A stretch of DNA of 38,202 nucleotides, from positions 1 to 38,202 of the forward strand of contig JAGGXD010000262.1 in NCBI GenBank assembly GCA_021163295.1, written 5' to 3'. The stretch's first letter is position 1; every line of letters starts with the position of its first letter. The translations under genes and the position numbers were made by a program. The stretch comes from Bacteroidales bacterium (GTDB lineage: Bacteria > Bacteroidota > Bacteroidia > Bacteroidales > VadinHA17). The notes under the pieces were generated by a model that did no database searches, was not told the origin of the DNA, and was given only the letters and a program-made list of their open reading frames with translations. This document shows, in pieces, positions 24,501-33,268 of this stretch.

Positions 24501-26765
24501 ATGGAATCATTCTATATTTTTATTGTAGTTATTCTTTTTATCCTGGCAATTTCCGATCTTGTTGTTGGTGTCAGTAATGACGCTGTAAACTTTTTAAATT
24601 CGGCTTTTGGCTCTAAAGTTGCCTCTTTCAGGGTAATTATGATTGTTGCAGCCATTGGTATTCTTGTCGGAACAACATTCTCCAGCGGGATGATGGAAAT
24701 TGCCCGGAAAGGAATTATGCATCCTGATCAGTTTTACTTTAAAGAAATTATGATCATTTTTATTTCTGTTATGCTGACAGACATTATTCTTCTTGATCTG
24801 TTCAATACTTTTGGGTTACCCACTTCAACAACCGTTTCCATAGTTTTTGAGCTTTTAGGTGCTTCAGTTGGAATGGCTATAATTAAAATAACCAACTCAC
24901 CTGAAAGCGGGGATCTTGATACATATATTAATACAGGAAAAGCGCTTGCAATAATTTTCGGTATTTTATTATCAGTGATTGTTGCATTTTCCTTCGGTGC
25001 CCTTATTCAATATCTGGCAAGGCTTATTTTCTCTTTTGAATACGAAAAGTATTTAAAATATTTTGGATCTATCTGGGGAGGACTGTCTATTGCTGCAATA
25101 ACATTTTTCATTCTTATTAAAGGAGCAAAAGGCTCTTCATTTATTTCTTCTGAACAATTGATCTGGATAAAAGCCAATGCCTTTTTAATTATCGTATTAA
25201 GCTTTATTGGGTGCTCATTACTTCTTCAACTGCTATTCTGGCTATTTAAGATCAATGTATTAAAGTTTATTGTACTGGTAGGAACATTTGCCTTAGCAAT
25301 GGCATTTGCCGGGAATGACCTTGTCAACTTTATTGGCGTTCCGCTTGCCGGCTTTGAATCTTTTAAAGCTTTCATTGCAAGTGGTAGCGGTGATCCTGCA
25401 ACTTTTTCAATGGAAGCACTAAAAGAAGCAGTACAGACACCTACAACATTTCTCTTGATAGCGGGGATCATTATGGTAATTACTTTATGGGTATCCAGAA
25501 AAGCAAGGTCGGTAACCAAAACCACTCTTGATCTCAGCCGGCAGGATGAAGGAACAGAACGTTTTGAATCATCACTTCTCGCGCGTGCAATTGTCCGGAG
25601 CACATTATCTTTTAGTAAATCTGTTAGCAAGATTGTACCGGCACATATCCAAATTGCCGTAAGAAAGAGGTTTGACCGGACTTTATATAAAAAACGTAAA
25701 CGTGATGAATCTATCTCATTTGATCTGGTCAGAGCTTCTGTTAACCTTGTTGTTGCAAGTATACTAATTGCTTTTGGCACATCACTTAAGTTACCGTTAT
25801 CTACAACTTATGTAACATTTATGGTAGCTATGGGAACCTCACTTGCTGATGGTGCCTGGGGCAGGGAAAGTGCAGTTTACCGGATATCCGGTGTTATTAC
25901 AGTAATTACCGGCTGGTTTTTTACTGCACTTAGCGCATTTACGGTTGCATTCTGTATAGCAATTATTATTCATTGGACAGGTTTAGCAGGCATCCTTATC
26001 ATTGTTACTCTAGCTGTTTTCCTTGTTGTCCGGACCAATGTTTTTCACCATAAAAAAGAAAAAGAAGAAGAAAAGAAAAAAGTAGAAAGAGAAAAAATTA
26101 AAATACTGGACAGGGAGAATGTGCTTGAAATCTCAAGACAGAACGTAACATCAACCCTTATATCAGTTTCCAAGCTCTATTATTTAAGTATAACAGGGTT
26201 ATTGAATGAAGACAGGAAATTGGTTAAAAATAATATGAAAGATATAAAGAAACTTAATCAAGAGGTTAAGAGTCATAAGGACAATGTATTCTCCACAATC
26301 AAGCTCCTTGATGAAAACTCAACGGATACAGGCCCTTTTTATGTCCAGGTAGTTGATTATCTCAGGGAAGCAGCTCACTGTCTTACATATCTGACTGATC
26401 CTATCTTCAACCACATTGATAATAATCATCCTCCATTACGTACTGTTCAAAGGAATTATCTGAATGATCTGAATGAAGAAATTTCAAATTTTTACAATCT
26501 GGTTCTGAATACTGTTAAGAAAGATAAGTTTGAAATTGTGAAGGAGATTATCGACAAGCAGCAATTAATACTGGAGCAACTTGATAAATTACAAAAAAAA
26601 CAGGTAAAAATGATCAAACACGAAGAAGCAGGAACAAAAAACAGCCTTTTATTCTTCAATACTATATCAGAAACGAAAAGCCTGTTGCTTAATACAGTAA
26701 ATATCATTAAAGCCCAGAGGGATTTTGTGATCCACAATAAAAATAATAGTAAGAATCAAGTTTAA
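24501..26765 (+). CDS. Inorganic phosphate transporter (Pit family) with C-terminal coiled domain
   Basis: A 754-residue inner-membrane protein that imports phosphate with a cation. The two Pit signature repeats are seen: GVSNDAVNFLNSAFGS near 25 and AFAGNDLVNFIGVPLAG near 270, each with a nearby serine/threonine stretch (FGLPTSTTVSIV; LPLSTTYVTFM). About 10-12 hydrophobic segments run to residue about 515. After a charged KEKEEEKKKVEREK linker, the last 220 residues are soluble and helical, resembling a PhoU-like domain that could gate transport or sense phosphate status. The domain identity is inferred from pattern only. A Pho-type box lies upstream. Confidence 0.92.
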   Translation: MESFYIFIVVILFILAISDLVVGVSNDAVNFLNSAFGSKVASFRVIMIVAAIGILVGTTFSSGMMEIARKGIMHPDQFYFKEIMIIFISVMLTDIILLDLFNTFGLPTSTTVSIVFELLGASVGMAIIKITNSPESGDLDTYINTGKALAIIFGILLSVIVAFSFGALIQYLARLIFSFEYEKYLKYFGSIWGGLSIAAITFFILIKGAKGSSFISSEQLIWIKANAFLIIVLSFIGCSLLLQLLFWLFKINVLKFIVLVGTFALAMAFAGNDLVNFIGVPLAGFESFKAFIASGSGDPATFSMEALKEAVQTPTTFLLIAGIIMVITLWVSRKARSVTKTTLDLSRQDEGTERFESSLLARAIVRSTLSFSKSVSKIVPAHIQIAVRKRFDRTLYKKRKRDESISFDLVRASVNLVVASILIAFGTSLKLPLSTTYVTFMVAMGTSLADGAWGRESAVYRISGVITVITGWFFTALSAFTVAFCIAIIIHWTGLAGILIIVTLAVFLVVRTNVFHHKKEKEEEKKKVEREKIKILDRENVLEISRQNVTSTLISVSKLYYLSITGLLNEDRKLVKNNMKDIKKLNQEVKSHKDNVFSTIKLLDENSTDTGPFYVQVVDYLREAAHCLTYLTDPIFNHIDNNHPPLRTVQRNYLNDLNEEISNFYNLVLNTVKKDKFEIVKEIIDKQQLILEQLDKLQKKQVKMIKHEEAGTKNSLLFFNTISETKSLLLNTVNIIKAQRDFVIHNKNNSKNQV

Positions 26766-26900
26766 AGTAAAAAGTAAAAAGATAAAAGTTAATAAGAAGA
26801 TTAAGATGTGGTTCCTGGTTGGTTTCAGGTTCTTAACCTCAAACATCTTCAAACCTCAAACTCTTTATTCTTTCTTACTCACCTACTCAACTTACTCAAC

Positions 26901-27602
26901 TTACTTACCTATATACTTGTACCCAACTCCTTTAACTGTTTGAATATGCTTCTCTCCTACTTTCTCCCGTAATTTCCGAATATGGACATCAATTGTTCTA
27001 TCCCCTACAATAACATCATCACCCCATATTTTACTAAAAATCTCGTTACGGGAAAAAACCCTTTCAGGTTTTGAGATAAGTAAAGCCAGTAATTCAAACT
27101 CCTTTTTAGGAAGGGATAATTTCCCCCCCTTTTTTATCACGATGTATTTTTCACGATCCAGTATTATATCATCCTGTTCAATTATCATGTTTTGTTGTTC
27201 CTCATCGATACTATTTGCCCTATCTCTTCGCCTTATTAATGCTTTAATTTTGGATATCAGCACCTTAGGACTAATAGGCTTAACTATATAATCATCTCCA
27301 CCTGCTTTAAATCCGGCTATCTGTGAATAATCTTCACCCCTGGCAGTTAAAAACACTATGATTGTATTGTCCAGTTCCTTAATTTTTCGTAGCTCCTCAC
27401 AGGTTTCCATTCCATCAATTTCCGGCATCATTACATCTAAAAGTATTAACTGTGGAACAAATTTCCTGGCCATTTCAATTCCATCCCTTCCGTTACGGGC
27501 TGTCAATACTTCATATCCCTCTTTGTTCAGGTTATATGAGATGAATTCCAGAATATCCTTTTCATCATCCACAAGCAAAATTTTCTGTTTAGCTAGCTTC
27601 AT
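26901..27602 (-). CDS. PhoB/OmpR-family response regulator
   Basis: A 233-residue two-domain transcription factor. The receiver domain (1-120) has the acidic pair D12-D13, the phospho-acceptor Asp56 in LILLDVMMPEIDG, Thr86 and Lys108. The winged-helix Trans_reg_C domain (about 140-230) has SRNEIFSKIWG, RTIDVHIRKLREK and VKGVGYKYIG. No sensor kinase is adjacent. Its position between a Pit transporter and a cluster of envelope genes that all carry 11-bp-phased TTAA repeats suggests it is the PhoB of this genome. Its own promoter has such a repeat, so it may be autoregulated. The OmpR-family call is certain; the PhoB role is inferred. Confidence 0.92.
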   Translation of the reverse strand: MKLAKQKILLVDDEKDILEFISYNLNKEGYEVLTARNGRDGIEMARKFVPQLILLDVMMPEIDGMETCEELRKIKELDNTIIVFLTARGEDYSQIAGFKAGGDDYIVKPISPKVLISKIKALIRRRDRANSIDEEQQNMIIEQDDIILDREKYIVIKKGGKLSLPKKEFELLALLISKPERVFSRNEIFSKIWGDDVIVGDRTIDVHIRKLREKVGEKHIQTVKGVGYKYIGK

Positions 27603-27624
27603 AGTTTTAAGAAATTATTAAATG

Positions 27625-27687
27625 TAAAGATAAACAAATTGAGGTTTGATAAGAGAACCTTAAGATTATGTTAATGATTTGTAAAGC
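27625..27687 (-). promoter_or_regulatory. Candidate Pho box and -7 element of the response-regulator gene
   Basis: On the plus strand CTTAAGA-TTAT-GTTAATG-ATTT-GTAAAGC (27659-27687) gives three 7-mers in 11-bp register. On the minus strand the core reads TTAACATAATCTTAAG, matching the pit core TTAACATAAAATTAAC at 13 of 16 positions. TATCTTTA (minus strand of 27625-27632) is a -7 element 26 bp away, nearly the same distance as at pit. Confidence 0.6.
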
Positions 27688-27709
27688 AATGATAAGATCC
27701 GTCCGTTTA

Positions 27710-27766
27710 TTTAATCAAACCTTAATCTATTCATAAGATTCAATTAAAAGCACCCTGTTTTCTTTG
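27710..27766 (+). promoter_or_regulatory. Candidate Pho box array of the first beta-helix lipoprotein
   Basis: Four 7-mers in 11-bp register: TTTAATC (27710), CTTAATC (27721), CATAAGA (27732), ATTAAAA (27743), each followed by a 4-bp spacer. The last two are weaker. TTTCTTTG at 27759-27766 is a -7 element with one mismatch. The start codon is at 27812. Confidence 0.55.
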
Positions 27767-27811
27767 CACTAGTTAATTCAAATTAAAATACGAAACTAAA
27801 ATCTAAAACAA

Positions 27812-29263
27812 ATGAAAAAAACGAAAACACAGCTATTCAGTTACTTAATTGTAATCGGTGTATTATTTCTTATTGGACTGATTGCATGTGAGGAAAATAA
27901 TGAACCGGAATCTGATCCTAATGCGACCAAGTATGAGGAGGTGAATGGTGAAGTCACGGTAACAGATCTTGGGCAGGGTACCGGAACTATAACATGGACC
28001 AGTGACAAAGTATGGATATTGAATGGTCTGGTATTCGTAAATAGTGATCAGACCCTTACTATTGAAGCAGGTACAGTTATTAAAGGGAAACCGGGGATGG
28101 AAGCAGATGCAAGCGCCCTTATTGTTACCAGGGGAGGTATGATTTCTGCTATTGGTACGGCTTCAAATCCCATTATCTTTACGGCTGAAGCTGATCAGCT
28201 TAGTGGGAACATTGGAAAAGATCAGCGTGGACTATGGGGTGGTATAATTATACTGGGAAAAGCTTCCCTGAATTCAAACCCTGGTGAAACAGCTATTGAA
28301 GGAATTCCGACCAGTGAATCCAGGGGGTTATATGGTGGTTCGGATGATACGGATAATTCAGGAACTTTGAAATATGTCTCAATCAGGCATGGCGGAACCG
28401 ACATCGGTGAAGGAAATGAGATCAATGGTCTTACCCTCGGCGGTGTAGGCAGTGGAACCACTTTTGAATATATTGAGGTAATATCCAACAAAGACGATGG
28501 TGTTGAATTCTTTGGAGGAAATCCACGGCTAAAATACATTCTGGTGGCTTATTGCGGAGATGATTCCTATGATTATGATGAAGGATTCCGTGGAAAAGGA
28601 CAATTCTGGGTCGCCATACAGGATGAAACCGGTGGAGCCGGCGACCGACTTGGAGAACATGATGGTGGAACAGATCCGGAGACTGCAACACCATATGCAA
28701 TTCCCGTTATCTACAATGCGACCTATATTGGCAGAGGTGCTTCTGCCGGAAAACGAGTGATTACGTTCCGTGACAATGCGGGCGGAAAATACAATAATTC
28801 CATCTTCGCCAATCAGGCAAAAGGGATTGATGTGGAGATCCTCATTGGAGAACAGAACAGCTACAAACAGATCTCGGATGGAAATCTGGAAGTAAAGAAC
28901 TGCATCTTTTCTGATGTGGCCGGTGGCACTGCAGAAACTATTTTCAAATTATCCTACGTGGGAGATTCACTCGACAATTCAGGGAATAAAGTAACTGACA
29001 ATGATGATAAACAGATACCTACTTTAGCTCTGCTTAATAAGGTAGATGTTAATACTCCAACCTGGGTGGCTATGTTTGCAAATAACGGCAATTCAACCAT
29101 ATCAGGTCTGGTTAGTGCAACCAATCCGGTACCTGCTACCGGGGCTAACAATGGGGTAGCACCTACAGATAGTTGGTTTACTAATATTACCTACCAGGGA
29201 GCATTTGATCCGGGTGGAACAAACTGGGCAGTAGGTTGGACCTTATTATTTGAATCGAAGTAA
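27812..29263 (+). CDS. Beta-helix-like lipoprotein 1 of the putative phosphate locus
   Basis: 483 residues. The signal LFLIGLIAC has its lipidated Cys at 26, followed by EENNEPESD; acidic residues after the Cys resemble lipoprotein export signals for the outer surface in Bacteroidota. From about 50 on, short strands with turns (LTIEAGTVIKGKPG, ALIVTRGGMISAIGTA, YVSIRHGGTDIGEGNEI, YCGDDSYDYDEGF) suggest a right-handed beta-helix. The end, NWAVGWTLLFESK, is shared with the protein at 34279. No catalytic residues are evident. It sits 95 bp before a TonB-dependent receptor, so it could be that receptor's surface partner in place of SusD. Function is inferred from context. Confidence 0.8.
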   Translation: MKKTKTQLFSYLIVIGVLFLIGLIACEENNEPESDPNATKYEEVNGEVTVTDLGQGTGTITWTSDKVWILNGLVFVNSDQTLTIEAGTVIKGKPGMEADASALIVTRGGMISAIGTASNPIIFTAEADQLSGNIGKDQRGLWGGIIILGKASLNSNPGETAIEGIPTSESRGLYGGSDDTDNSGTLKYVSIRHGGTDIGEGNEINGLTLGGVGSGTTFEYIEVISNKDDGVEFFGGNPRLKYILVAYCGDDSYDYDEGFRGKGQFWVAIQDETGGAGDRLGEHDGGTDPETATPYAIPVIYNATYIGRGASAGKRVITFRDNAGGKYNNSIFANQAKGIDVEILIGEQNSYKQISDGNLEVKNCIFSDVAGGTAETIFKLSYVGDSLDNSGNKVTDNDDKQIPTLALLNKVDVNTPTWVAMFANNGNSTISGLVSATNPVPATGANNGVAPTDSWFTNITYQGAFDPGGTNWAVGWTLLFESK

Positions 29264-29290
29264 TACATGCGCTTGATTAATTCATAGGTG

Positions 29291-29328
29291 AGTTGTTTTA
29301 GGGCGGGAAGCCGGTTACTTAAACAACT
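29291..29328 (+). ncRNA. Stem-loop in the lipoprotein-receptor spacer
   Basis: AGTTGTTT (29291-29298) pairs with AAACAACT (29321-29328). A T-T mismatch and two more pairs extend the stem, and a small inner hairpin GGC-GGGAA-GCC (29302-29312) is possible. No T-run follows, so it is not a standard terminator. It could set the ratio of lipoprotein to receptor mRNA. Confidence 0.5.
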
Positions 29329-29358
29329 GGTTTCCTACTATTATTATATGTAGCAATT

Positions 29359-32154
29359 ATGAAAATTACAATATCTACTATTATTTCTTTTGTTTTCATT
29401 TTATCAGGGCTTCAGGGTTACTCCCAGAAGGGATTTTTACGTGGTAAAATAATTGATGAAAAGACGGGAGAAGAACTAATTGGAGCAACAGTAGTAGTAA
29501 CAGGTACTACTAAAGGGACAATTACCGATTTTGATGGAAATTATTCTCTTGAGTTGGATGAAGGAATATATAACTTTACCTGTTCATATATCTCCTACCA
29601 GACACAGAACTATCAGGCCATAAAAATAAAGGCAGATGATGTAACCATTATCAACATCCATCTTGATGAGGCACAGGTTGCTCTTGATGAAGTCTATGTT
29701 GTTGCCAGGGCCTCAAGGAGAACGGAAGCCGCCCTGCAGGTTTTGCAGAGAAGATCTTCGGTTGTTCTGGATGGAATATCAGCACAACAGATCTCCAGGT
29801 TGGGCGATAGTGATGCAGCCGGAGCGTTGAAACGGGTTACCGGTGTATCGGTTGAAGGAGGTAAATATATCTATGTAAGAGGGCTGAGTGACAGGTATAG
29901 TAAAACCACCCTGAACGGAGCAGAGATTCCCGGATTGGATCCCAACAGGAATACAGTTCAACTTGACCTTTTTCCAAGTAATATAATCGAGAATATGGTT
30001 ATTCATAAAACATTCTCTCCCGACCTTCCGGCAAGCTTCACCGGTGGACATATTGATATCATTACCAAAGATTTTCCTGAGAAGTATACGTTTCAGCTAT
30101 CTGCTTCATTTGAATTCAATCCAATTTCCCATTTTAATCCGGATTACCTGACATATGAGGGTGGTAAATATGACTGGCTGGGAATTGATGATGGAATCCG
30201 GTCCATTCCCTCTGAGGCTGAAGGACAAATTCCTGCAAGATTTTACGACGATTACCAACTTGACCTGATCACAAAATCATTCAATAAAACGATGGAGTCG
30301 GAAAAAAAATCCTCTTTCATGAATCAGTCCTATTCATTTTCTGTTGGGAACCAGTTAGAAATTAGAGAAAAACCTCTGGGCTATGTGATTGGTCTCTCCT
30401 ATTCAAATAAATATAATTTTAATGATAACGGTGTAACCGGTCGTTTTAAATTAATTGATGGTGGTGATGAATTGCTAACCAGCCAATTGACCCTAGACAC
30501 GGATAAGAAAGGATCAAATGATGTGATGTGGGCTGTACTGGCTAACCTAAATTATAAAATAAATAACAGCCATAAGATAGGACTCCTTTTGCTGCATAAT
30601 CATAGCGGAGAATCTTCAGCACGCTATCAGGCGGGTGAAAAAAGTTCAGATGAGGCAGGGATGCTCTATCAAACCAGAACACTACAATTCCTTGAAAGAG
30701 GATTTTCATCTATTCAACTAAAAGGTGAGGATTTTTTTGAGAATGTTGGAAAAATTAAGATAGACTGTTTGAGCTCTTATACCTATTCAAAACAGCATGA
30801 ACCAGACCTTAGATTTTTTACCAACCATTATACACTGCAGGGTAATAGCAGACTCTATGAAATTAGTCAATCTCTCTATCCTGTCCCAACACGCTATTAC
30901 AGGTTTATGGATGAATTGAACTGGGATAACAAGATCAATTCTGAGAAGCCATTCAACCTCGGATCAATAGATACAAAATTGAAAGCGGGAGTTTCATTTG
31001 TCTTAAAAAAACGGGAATTCAGGGAGAAGAAATTCAATTTTAACGAAAATAGCAATTCTTATAACGGTGACATAATCAGCTATCTGGATGACAGCAACAT
31101 TAATGCAAGTGAAGGAAGACTGTTCGTTTCTAATTCTGAAACTTCTGACAAAAAGAATAGTTATAACGGATACCAACGGATACTTGGTTCATATATCATG
31201 ACAGAACTGGAGTTGACTGAGAAGTTCAGATTTGTTACAGGAATAAGGATGGAAAATGCATACATATTAACCAACAGTCTCAAAGAGAATGAAAAGGAAG
31301 GAATACTGGACAACACGGATTTCCTGCCTTCGCTGAATACAATCTACTCACTTCAGGATAACATGAACCTGCGATTCTCCTGTAACAGAACGCTTGCCCG
31401 TCCGAGCTTCAGGGAATTGGCCCCTTATGCCTCCCTCAATTTTGTTGGGGATTTTGTATTCATTGGCAATGCCAATCTAAAACGAACCCTTATTGATAAT
31501 TTTGATTTCCGGTACGAGTTTTTCTTCAAGCCGGGTGAATTGTTCTCGTTCAGCGCTTTCTACAAGCAATTTATCAACCCGATTGAACGCACCTTTAATA
31601 CAGAGGCTGCAAACCCGGAACTAACCCTCCGGAATGCTGATGAAGCCCGGATTTATGGAGTAGAAATGGAGATCAGAAAAAATCTCGAATTTGTTTCATG
31701 GATGAAAAATCTCAGTTTTGGGGCCAATTTGACATATGTTAAATCCTCTGTTACAGTAGATCCAAAGGAGTTATCATTAAAAAGGGAGTTTGATCCCGGA
31801 TTTCCGGATAAAAGGGTGATGTTCGGACAGGCACCCTACATTGTAAATGCTTACCTTAACTATACAAACGATTCGCTTCGATTGAGTTCCAACATTAGTT
31901 ACAATATCTCAGGCGAAAGACTATATCTGGTGAATGCTGTAGGAATACCTGATGTATTCGAACAACCACGGGGACAACTCGATTTCAACATCTCTAAGAA
32001 ATTAGGTGAAAAATTCAATGTGAAATTCTCGGTAAAGAACCTGCTGGACACTAAATATAATCAAACCTATTTTTACAAGAATACAACATATATATTTGAG
32101 AGTTTTATATCAGGACGATTTTATTCTATCAGCTTAAGCTACCTGATAGATTAA
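29359..32154 (+). CDS. TonB-dependent receptor with N-terminal regulatory-like domain
   Basis: A 931-residue outer-membrane transporter. Signal peptide 1-22; CarboxypepD_reg-like domain about 25-105 (GKIIDEKTGEELIGATVVV, TDFDGNYSLEL); plug domain about 120-235 (AAGALKRVTGVSVEGG, YIYVRGLSDRYSKTTLNGAEI, GGHIDIITKDFP); beta-barrel from about 245 to the C-terminus (NLLDTKYNQTYFY, last strand SISLSYLID). No SusD gene is adjacent. Position in the putative Pho locus suggests uptake of a phosphorus compound such as a phosphate ester or complex, but the ligand cannot be read from the sequence. No signal-transducing (FecA-type) extension is present. Confidence 0.93.
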   Translation: MKITISTIISFVFILSGLQGYSQKGFLRGKIIDEKTGEELIGATVVVTGTTKGTITDFDGNYSLELDEGIYNFTCSYISYQTQNYQAIKIKADDVTIINIHLDEAQVALDEVYVVARASRRTEAALQVLQRRSSVVLDGISAQQISRLGDSDAAGALKRVTGVSVEGGKYIYVRGLSDRYSKTTLNGAEIPGLDPNRNTVQLDLFPSNIIENMVIHKTFSPDLPASFTGGHIDIITKDFPEKYTFQLSASFEFNPISHFNPDYLTYEGGKYDWLGIDDGIRSIPSEAEGQIPARFYDDYQLDLITKSFNKTMESEKKSSFMNQSYSFSVGNQLEIREKPLGYVIGLSYSNKYNFNDNGVTGRFKLIDGGDELLTSQLTLDTDKKGSNDVMWAVLANLNYKINNSHKIGLLLLHNHSGESSARYQAGEKSSDEAGMLYQTRTLQFLERGFSSIQLKGEDFFENVGKIKIDCLSSYTYSKQHEPDLRFFTNHYTLQGNSRLYEISQSLYPVPTRYYRFMDELNWDNKINSEKPFNLGSIDTKLKAGVSFVLKKREFREKKFNFNENSNSYNGDIISYLDDSNINASEGRLFVSNSETSDKKNSYNGYQRILGSYIMTELELTEKFRFVTGIRMENAYILTNSLKENEKEGILDNTDFLPSLNTIYSLQDNMNLRFSCNRTLARPSFRELAPYASLNFVGDFVFIGNANLKRTLIDNFDFRYEFFFKPGELFSFSAFYKQFINPIERTFNTEAANPELTLRNADEARIYGVEMEIRKNLEFVSWMKNLSFGANLTYVKSSVTVDPKELSLKREFDPGFPDKRVMFGQAPYIVNAYLNYTNDSLRLSSNISYNISGERLYLVNAVGIPDVFEQPRGQLDFNISKKLGEKFNVKFSVKNLLDTKYNQTYFYKNTTYIFESFISGRFYSISLSYLID

Positions 32155-32214
32155 TAGAACGACCCGAAAATATACATAAAACAACATAACATAATATTTA
32201 ATTATATTTAGACA

Positions 32215-32679
32215 ATGAAAAAAATCAGTGCAGTTCTTATATTCATCCTATACACCCTAACCTTGCAGGCTCAGCACCTGGAGAGAGAAGACGGTATATA
32301 TTATGATAAAGATAACAATCTATATACCGGGACATACGCAGAACATTACGAAAGCGGTCAGATAAAAATCGAAATGCAGATCAAGTCAGGGCTAAAGCAT
32401 GGAGTCATCAAGATGTTTTTTAAAAATGGACAGATCAAGGAGATCAGAGCCTATTACAATAACCTTATGGATGGCACCTGGCAAACCTGGAACGAGAATG
32501 AAATAAAGATTGGTGAAGCTAACTATTCCAAAGGTCTCAAAAATGGTAAGTGGCGTATTTGGGATGAAAACGGGATTCTCCGCTATGATATGAACTATGA
32601 TAATGGGAAGAAAATCGGTATCTGGTATATTTATGATGAATCCGGCAAACTGATCTCATCTAAAAACTACAACGAATAA
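32215..32679 (+). CDS. Secreted MORN-repeat (YwqK-like) protein
   Basis: 154 residues with a signal peptide (1-19, ending LQAQ). The mature protein consists of repeats of about 22 residues of the MORN-variant type: GTYAEHYESGQIKIEMQI, GVIKMFFKNGQIKEIRAY, GTWQTWNENEIKIGEANY, GKWRIWDENGILRYDMNY, GIWYIYDESGKLISSKNY. Such repeats form extended beta sheets that act as structural or binding platforms. It follows the receptor gene by 60 bp on the same strand and probably belongs to the same transcript. Role unknown. Confidence 0.85.
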   Translation: MKKISAVLIFILYTLTLQAQHLEREDGIYYDKDNNLYTGTYAEHYESGQIKIEMQIKSGLKHGVIKMFFKNGQIKEIRAYYNNLMDGTWQTWNENEIKIGEANYSKGLKNGKWRIWDENGILRYDMNYDNGKKIGIWYIYDESGKLISSKNYNE

Positions 32680-32733
32680 GTAAATGAATTCTATTGATGA
32701 TAAATCACATGCTTCTGTTTATGCCGGATGAAC

Positions 32734-33087
32734 TTAATTTGCAACACTTTTTAACCTTATATCAACCTTGTTTTTCTTTTTCAATTCTGCATGTACTTTT
32801 GATGTACATTCATTGTAAGAAATTAAAGAGGTTTTTATGGTATATTCCCTGGGAATAAGATCTGTGAATTCAAAATTACCATCAAAACCGGTATAAACAG
32901 ACAAATCAACCCCTTCAAGAAAAACGGAAACGCCAGCTAGTGTTTCCCCTGTAATTTCATCAACAACCGAACCGGTAATTGAAGTTGTTTTTGCAGCGGA
33001 TTTGTTGGTTTTAGATTTCCCGGTAGTAGTCATTGCAGAAAGAGTAACCGCAACAAGTATAAATACTAAAATAATTATTTTTTTCAT
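32734..33087 (-). CDS. Stand-alone carboxypeptidase-regulatory-like domain protein
   Basis: About 117 residues from the ATG at 33087, which gives a clean signal peptide (MKKIIILVFILVAVTLSA). The ATG at 33108 is upstream of the predicted transcription start set by the -7 element at 33111-33118. After a Lys/Thr-rich stretch comes one CarboxypepD_reg-like domain (SITGSVVDEITGETLAGVSV, VYTGFDGNFEFTDLIP, YTIKTSLISYNE), the same type that forms the N-terminus of the receptor at 29359. It is a detached copy of that domain, probably periplasmic. It may dock to receptors or to TonB; no enzyme activity is expected. Confidence 0.8.
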   Translation of the reverse strand: MKKIIILVFILVAVTLSAMTTTGKSKTNKSAAKTTSITGSVVDEITGETLAGVSVFLEGVDLSVYTGFDGNFEFTDLIPREYTIKTSLISYNECTSKVHAELKKKNKVDIRLKSVAN

Positions 33088-33110
33088 TTTCTTTTTTTCT
33101 TGATTCATGA

Positions 33111-33179
33111 CAAAAATAAGGAAGGCATGTTAACTGTATCTTAATTTATTATCATACTTACATTAACCTTATGTTAATA
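33111..33179 (-). promoter_or_regulatory. Candidate Pho box array between the regulatory-domain and porin genes
   Basis: TTAA cores start at 33130, 33141, 33163 and 33174. All are in one 11-bp register, with the missing position at 33152 reading TCATA. On the minus strand the two pairs read TTAACATAAGGTTAAT and TTAAGATACAGTTAAC, close to the cores at pit and the response-regulator gene. TATTTTTG (minus strand of 33111-33118), a perfect -7 element, lies 10 bp beyond the array towards the minus-strand gene. For the plus-strand porin the array is about 90 bp upstream of the start. Confidence 0.65.
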
Positions 33180-33268
33180 ATTTCGGTAAAAAGAGATTCG
33201 AAATTGTAGCAACAAAACTAAATATTTCCTTATAATTGCTTTGTTTTTCGATTAAAATCCTGATAGAG

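Noticed and set aside
25226-25780. 184-residue reading frame on the minus strand
   Set aside because: It lies wholly inside the phosphate transporter gene, has no family features and no promoter; the plus-strand frame is clearly the real one.
33236-33268. TTG start for the porin-like protein
   Set aside because: It overlaps a -7-like element, and a proper signal peptide begins at the ATG at 33269.
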